Shown here: positions 57,741 to 64,000 of the stretch, piece by piece
How positions within the stretch are numbered: position 1 is the stretch's first letter
How the letters are laid out: the number at the start of each line of letters is the position of its first letter
Origin: Tetrapyrgos nigripes
Lineage: Eukaryota; Basidiomycota; Agaricomycetes; Agaricales; Campanellaceae
DNA: 64,000 nt
Reading direction: 5' to 3'
Assembly (NCBI GenBank): GCA_013368315.1
Contig: JAACJM010000277.1
Coordinates: 1-64,000 of the forward strand
Position numbers and translations under genes: made by a program
The notes under the pieces: model-generated
Database searches by the model: none
What the model was told of the DNA's origin: nothing
Seen by the model: the letters and a program-made list of their open reading frames with translations, nothing else

Positions 57741-59402
57741 GTCTAGATCTTTTGTTTTGGCTTGGTCATTGTGCTGTACATCGTGCATGCAAATCAGATA
57801 CAAAGGGCGTCCGTTATGGTGCAGGACATAGGCGGGACAAATTTATCCTATGCTCAAATGATCTCTGAGTCTTAATATTATTGATAGATCAGGTATATAT
57901 AACGATTGGAGCTTGTAATTCTGGGTGTCTGGGAGCTGCATATATAAGTCATATCTTCATATTAAAAACTATCCAAGGGTTGTGGGCCTGCCAATAGATC
58001 CATTCAAGTATCTCAAACAATGTATAAAATATATAGAGCAAGGGGAAATGTATCTCAGCTTCTATTCTTGAAAGCGGTCAATGTCGGTGTATAGGCGGGA
58101 TGACCGACGCGCACGCCTCTATCAGAATATCACCACGCCCTATCAAAATATCACCACGCGGCACGCCTTTCTTTTGGGTGAAAGTTGAAACCTTCGCTTA
58201 AATGGTAAACCGGGAATTAACACCTGGGCCCGTTCGTCGACCTGACAGTAGTACTAGCAGTGACACGCATTGGACATGTATATAAAAGTATGTACCGTCT
58301 AATTCGAAGTGAAATACATCCTCAACAATGAAGTCCTGCATTCGCATTGTACTAGTGTGTTGACTACTACACACCTAGCACAACCATTGTCGTTATTCGG
58401 AATTGGACCTTGGTCATGTCTGTAGTACTAAAAATGGAGAGAGACAATACAGCCAGCGCGGAGGCGGGAGACAATGTTCGGGGCCCAATAGCTGGAGGAT
58501 AAGCTAAGTAGTAAGTACAGCAAAGGACAGCGACTGACGGACTTTGATGGGGGTGATGGATGATGAGGGGGTGTAGGAACATGCGATGATACCGCATGGA
58601 CGGCAGAAAGGGACAGAGACCCTTAGGCCCCTACCACTTATAGGAAGAGCTTGCACTTACCTTAGAAGAGAAAAGGGAGGCATTATTCACGGAATTACTG
58701 CCAGTGTGTGAGATTCAACAACTTTGATTACTGTAAAGTCGGCATAACGGGGTAGGCTTGGGATTTCTATACACGTCGGATGTTGTGATGTATGCTCTGT
58801 CTATATTTGGTATATTCCCATGGGCAATTTAACCCCGAGTTCCCTGGAAATGGTATATCTACTTACTCACAAGGTAGATATGCTATCCGATGACTGGGCC
58901 ATGCTTTTTCAGAGCTTAATTTATCCTTGAGGCCATACACCGTACACCTTCTCCCAACCTCCTGGCCATCCCCGACTCCGACCGAAGGGAGGAAGAGGGA
59001 GTGTCCAACCGAGTGGAGCTGCCGCCTCAGCCGAGGGGAGTTTGAATATTATCGGAGATCTCCGTAGGAAGCCACTTCTTTTATAATGCCTTTCCGCAAA
59101 CTTTCGTCGACAATCAAGTAGTTGTTGTCAGTTTGCAGTGCAATTTCATGGCTGTCTAAAGAGCTCCTGGTGGTATAACTCTCAATATTTCTTGATAATT
59201 CGTTGATTTGCTGTTTGAGAGGTGTTGGTGTAGTGCTCGATCTCCCGACAGTTCGGAACATCGATCGAGGTCACCTGCACCCATCTTTGTCCGTTTTTCT
59301 CCGTGCGTTAGACGAATGTTCTTCGAAGTTCTGTAGCATTATGTAAACATTTGATATATTTACCATTCCGCTCTGTATCCAAAGTTCGTTTAGTACCCGC
59401 CA
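57741..59402. other. 1.7 kb without a recognised gene
   Basis: Includes a two-unit repeat of TATCARAATATCACCACGC at 58120-58160. It presumably contains the 5' end of the Helitron, which could not be located because Helitrons lack inverted repeats and the TC start is too short to recognise. Confidence 0.45.
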
Positions 59403-62400
59403 ATGACGCTTTGTGATTCCCTTCGTCAAGCAGCTGCTTCTAACCCCTGCTTTCTTGCACTTTCTGCTCAAAGGCTGAGTCAATTTTTACAACGGCTGTC
59501 TGTGATCGAACTATGTCATATACATCGTCGTATTGATTGCAATGCTCCGAACAAGCTACTCAAACGTGTGCGAGCTGAATTGATAGCCAATTTCATTATT
59601 GACAATCTCGTTATTACTGATACTTCCCTGTTGCCCATCGCTGAACACGAGTACCATGCACACTATCTCTTTGTAGACCAGAAGCTTGGAGCAGGTTTCA
59701 ACCATATTTTTGGTGAAAAGGTGCTGTATGGTGCAATCCGACCTGGAATGATTAAGGATCATGATCATTGGCTCCTCAATCCTGACAATGCACATGTTAT
59801 TGCGCGTTCATTCGAGTCTCTGGATTCTATAGCCGAATTTATTACATCAATCCCAGTCAAAACCAGAACGAAATACGACGTCGTTGAATACCACGTTCAT
59901 ACACAAGATTTTCAAGGCCAATCAAACGTCTTGTCGGAAATCCTATCTCGTTTCTTTGTCGCTCGCTTCAAGGTGCTATCCAGTCTATCAAATGATGATC
60001 TAGCTCAAGTTTTTTTATTTTACTTTCCTGGTACTCCTTGTTCTTCCTTCGCGTCTGAAGATCGAGTTTCGGTTATCCACAAAGTACTTGCTCATACCTT
60101 TGGCTCGGTAACTGAAAACTTGTTTGAACATGGTGAAGACAATTGTAGTATTTCGGATGCTGAATTGCAAAATTTACATGCTCCCACTTTTGATCAAGCT
60201 GATATGTATATGCTAGATTACTTGGAACAAAGAGAGCACTGGCCCCAGGAGGTACCTATCTCTACAATATTGAGCTGCGCATCTACTTACCGCCAGAAGA
60301 CTATCTATATCCCTGCCAAATGCTGTGCATGCTGTGCTTGTGATGATTTTGAACATTCAGGCCAATACCTAGTCTTACACTTTTGAAACGGATTGATCCT
60401 TTCATCGTGTCTCACGCTTCTCCAGATACTTTTACATATGCCGACTCCTCATTGAATGGCGCGTTGCTTTCGAAAAAAGGTGTGCTCTCTACTGACCAAG
60501 GTGTCAAAGTGTATTTATGTCATTCGTGTCTCTCCTCCCTTTTGAAGAGCAGTTTACCAGCACTGTCACTTGCGAATAACTTGTATAGAGGGGAATTGCC
60601 ATTTGTATTACGAGATTTAAACATCACTTGGGCTGAAGAGATGGTATGTGCACTCTATCACACTACTGTGCATGTTTTGCGTCTCTATGGTTCACTTGAA
60701 GAGGACCAACCGCGTGTACTTCATGGTAATGCTTGTGCTTTTGAACTGAATACCGTTTCCACTGCCAATGTTCTACCTTGGACTCCCAACGACCTTAACA
60801 ACATGATTAGTGTGGTCTTCGTTGGTCCCAAAAAACTGACACTGCAAGAATTACGACAAATAAAGCAGTTAATGGTGCGTAAATCAGTTATTTGGACATT
60901 GTTGAATTTTCTTTTCCTGCACAACCGTTTATACCACAAACTTCCTCCTCCCTGCACCGCTACCTTGAACATGTATCCGGAGAACGATATTTTACCCGGT
61001 CTACAAGATCGTATCATTTACAATCACACCTCTGACGCTCAAGCAATTTTCGATCAAGAATCGTCTTGCTTTTCTGAACATCCGAATGCCACTTTCCTGG
61101 ATCCTGACGCCAATCAGAATCAGTTGGAAGCTTATTCTGAGCACCGAGAAGCCATTTTAGAACATCTTGGTGTACATGATCCCGAATGTACAAAGATTCC
61201 TGCTTGGTCAATGGTATCATCAGCTTTACAGAATGTCAATACTAATCGCGATCGGTCTGTTCCTGACCTTGCCATTCACCACAGTTACTCATTCGTATCT
61301 GAATACAACAATCCAGATTTGATATGCGGTATGTTTCCCACTTTGTTTCCTTTCGGTACTGGAGGTTTTGAAAATCGTGATCGTAAACCGTTTGTAACCT
61401 TTGAAACCCATGCAAACTACTTATTGGATTTGAATGACAGATCTATCCGATATCACTATTCTTTTTTGTTTGTGGTTTTTGGTATCATGCAACGACGGTC
61501 TGCTCATCTCTGCGTCCATTTGACTACTTCTAGCCGATCCCTATCTTCTGTTGCCAACGCTTTCGATTCTCTGACATCAGAAAGTCTTGATAAACTTGCT
61601 AAGAGAGTTGAAAAGGAAGGATACCTCCAAACCATGTCTTCTCAAGACAAAGTCATATTTCAGCTACTGAAAAAGGTCAACGCTGTTGCTGCAAGAATAC
61701 CAGGTTCACAATCAGCGAAAGTACACACTCGAAATGAAATTCAATCATACTTTGCGTACTTTGGTCTGCCTCAGCTATTTTTTACGTTCAATCCTTGTGC
61801 AGTACACAGTCCAAGTTTCCAAGTCATTTATGGTGATACCTCCGTTGATCTCAACCAAATGTTTCCCAAACTGGTTTCGAGATATGAGCGCACTTGCCGG
61901 CTTGCTCGTGATCCTGTCGCAGGCGCAGACTTTTTCCAATTTTCATTCAAGATGGCGTTTCAACATCTTTTAGGCTGGGATTTTGAAAAAAGAAGATCTA
62001 CTGAAGCTGGAGGTATTTTTGGTAAACTCAGAGCGTTCTATGGTACACTTGAATTGACTGAACGCGGAGAATTCCACGGACACTTCGAGATTTGGCTTGT
62101 TGGAGGTATGAACCCTAGTGATATACATACAAAAATGCGCAATAATCCGGACTTTGAACGCAGATTTTGCAACTTTTTCGATCGTCTCATTTGGCATCAT
62201 TTGCCCAATATTGAATACTACGACGATAAAAATGTTGAGCCCCGGGCAGAGAGATCTCCTGTCCCGCCTTCGATTGATCAGTATTCAGATCCAGACATTG
62301 CACGTAACTGGGATGATACTTTCCAATATGAGCACAAAAAGCTTGGTGAAAAGGTACAACGCCATCGTTGCCAAGGCGTTTGTTTCAAAGGAAGACCACC

Positions 62401-64000
62401 TGGCTCGGCCTGTAGATTTGGGAATCCACATGAACTCCAATCAAGATGCGAGTTTGAACCTGACACAAACGCTATATATCTTCCGATTCGAGATCCCAAC
62501 GTCAATTACCACAACCCAATCATCCTCGTCTTCACCCGTCACAATCACAATCTAAAATGCATACTGTCTGGCAAAGCCGCCAAAGCAGCAATGTTCTACA
62601 TAACCGACTACATTACCAAAAATCCCTTATCCACAGGTGATATACTGTCATTGATGTCAAAAGCTATGGCTTCTCTGGAGAATTTACACAAGAAAGATCC
62701 TGAAGCTTTTCTCCTAGCTGATACCAAACGGATACTGCAAAAGTGCATTTCCCAACTTACTTCACAACAACGAATACACGCCCAGCAAGCTGCTCAGTAT
62801 CTTCGCGGTCTGGATGACACTCTTCCCTCCCACGCAACTACTCCACTGCAATCTGCGTTGTTACTCGATTTCGTTTCAAATCAATACGCAAATGTTCTAC
62901 CTTCTCGCCAGATCAACAACGATGCTGATGACGTGGATTGTCTAGCTCCCCGTATACACGTTCAAATTGATGACCATGGTTCCATCAAGACAACTAATCA
63001 AGTACTGAACTATTGGCTCAGAGACGAGCGACTTTCGCAAATCTCCTTCTATGATTTCACACGTTCCATGACCGTCGAGAGAAAGCGAGAGTTGAAAAGC
63101 CACCGTTCCAACATCCGTGCCCATTTTCGATTTCTTCCACCCCATCCTCTGCATAATACACATAATTTGGTATTAATCTCAAATGACTTTCCTTCTGAAC
63201 CCTGGAAAGAGCGAGTACCAATTATCATTGGAAAAGGTGTCCCACGCTTTGGTTCAAGTGAACATAAATTATTTTTGCTTGCACATTTCAAACCTTTTGG
63301 TCCACAAATGCCATTGATTGTTTCATCTATTGATCAAGATTTTGAATCTTATCAATTCTCTTCATTTGCACAGCATGTAATTTCAAACTGGGAAGCCATT
63401 CACGAATGTGAAGATGAAAGGGACGCTGAACGGATTCGTAAGCAATCAGACAAGTCCAAAAAAATGTCACATATTTTACGATTTATGCGACAAATGTTTT
63501 AATCTGAGGAAGATGATATAGACATAACATCTAGCACTGCAGACATTGGCTATGGCTTTCAACACCACGATTCGTTGATCACAAATTTACGCGCATGTCA
63601 ATGGCTCATGCCACCTGCTTCTGACCACCACATCAATTCCTCAAGCTCTTTGGGATCTTCAATGGTACTTCCTAGTCTCTCCAAAACGAACCTTGACAAT
63701 TGGACATCACTCTACAAAAAGGCAGCTTCAGATAAAGCCACCCTTCGACGCGCTGCTTCAAATCCTTCCTCTCAAGTTCTCACGCCTAACAACTGTCCCA
63801 ACACCTTGTTTGACCTCAATTCTGCTCGCACTTACCGACCTTCTGGGTTTGACTCCATCATACCAAAAGCTGAACTGATTCAACCACTCACAACTGCTTC
63901 AAGTACAGCCATGACGCCCTCTCAAGTTCTGAAATATGTAGCGGACAAAAATTATCTAAATGAGAAACAATATCAGTCTTTTTATATCATTGCTTCTCGT
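59403..64000 (+). pseudogene. Helitron Rep/helicase protein, N-terminal two-thirds, frameshift and one stop
   Basis: Rolling-circle transposon replicase. The first segment (59403-60386) ends in a Cys-rich block (CCACCACDD). The second (60383-63502) continues the protein in another frame from about 60365, so a one-base frameshift lies near 60350-60380. The Helitron-like N-terminal domain is clear: NEIQSYFAYFGLPQLFFTFNP, the HUH-type motif GEFHGHFEIWL (H565, H567 of the second segment) and the paired tyrosines in FYITDYITKN (Y739, Y743), the strand-transfer residues. After the TAA at 63500-63502 the same frame stays open to the window end (about 165 codons), so the stop is internal. The helicase domain would lie beyond 64000. 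Confidence 0.9.

Noticed and set aside
1..64000. CRISPR arrays, bacterial operons or attachment sites
   Set aside because: No regularly spaced repeats; introns and element types show a fungal nuclear genome.

Overview
The window is eukaryotic and almost certainly from a basidiomycete fungus, probably an Agaricomycete. The evidence is the pattern of 49-70 bp GT-AG introns, a Plavaka (CMC/CACTA-like) transposase, a DUF6532-like gene, Tad1-like LINEs with an RNase H domain, a Helitron with a Rep/helicase protein, and a fungal Zn2Cys6 regulator. Most of the 64 kb is mobile DNA, nested and decayed. Family names were assigned from recognised motifs without a database search.

Layout. 1-36 is the right end of a Tc1/mariner copy. 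322-3572 (-) is a phase-consistent four-exon Plavaka transposase, divergent from a many-exon DUF6532-like gene (3739-6377, +) that carries a 279 bp MITE (3968-4246). 6543-17345 (-) is a Tad1-like LINE (LINE-A). Its last part (6543-7148) is separated from the rest (9537-17345) by a 2.4 kb insertion that itself holds a Tc1 element (7447-9073) with 210 bp inverted repeats and one stop in its transposase. 17346-21332 has no recognised gene. 21333-24478 (-) is a Zn2Cys6 regulator with its zinc cluster split over three exons. 24479-27472 is empty. 27473-34045 (-) is a 2078-residue, low-complexity protein with five paired-cysteine modules, rebuilt from five exons that all join in phase; I do not recognise its function.

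34622-46616 is a mosaic: a TA-flanked MITE, direct repeats, broken gene pieces (a hypothetical-protein family remnant and a carboxylesterase C-terminus), a 3 kb TTAAGT-rich element with 70 bp terminal inverted repeats, purine tracts, and a 209 bp MITE. 46850-56395 (+) is a second Tad1-like LINE (LINE-B), followed by a 686 bp foldback element (56398-57083). From 59403 to the window end lies a Helitron Rep/helicase gene with a frameshift and a stop.

The two LINEs are related but divergent. Comparing them shows that several internal stops arose from arginine, glutamine or tryptophan codons, as expected from C-to-T (G-to-A) decay. They also share a short block between ORF1 and ORF2 that folds into a hairpin with compensatory base changes, just ahead of an ORF2 with no early ATG in either element. 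That hairpin and the five-module cysteine protein are the most interesting signals. Only the Zn2Cys6 gene and the cysteine-module gene look like ordinary host genes; the Plavaka transposase may still be expressible.
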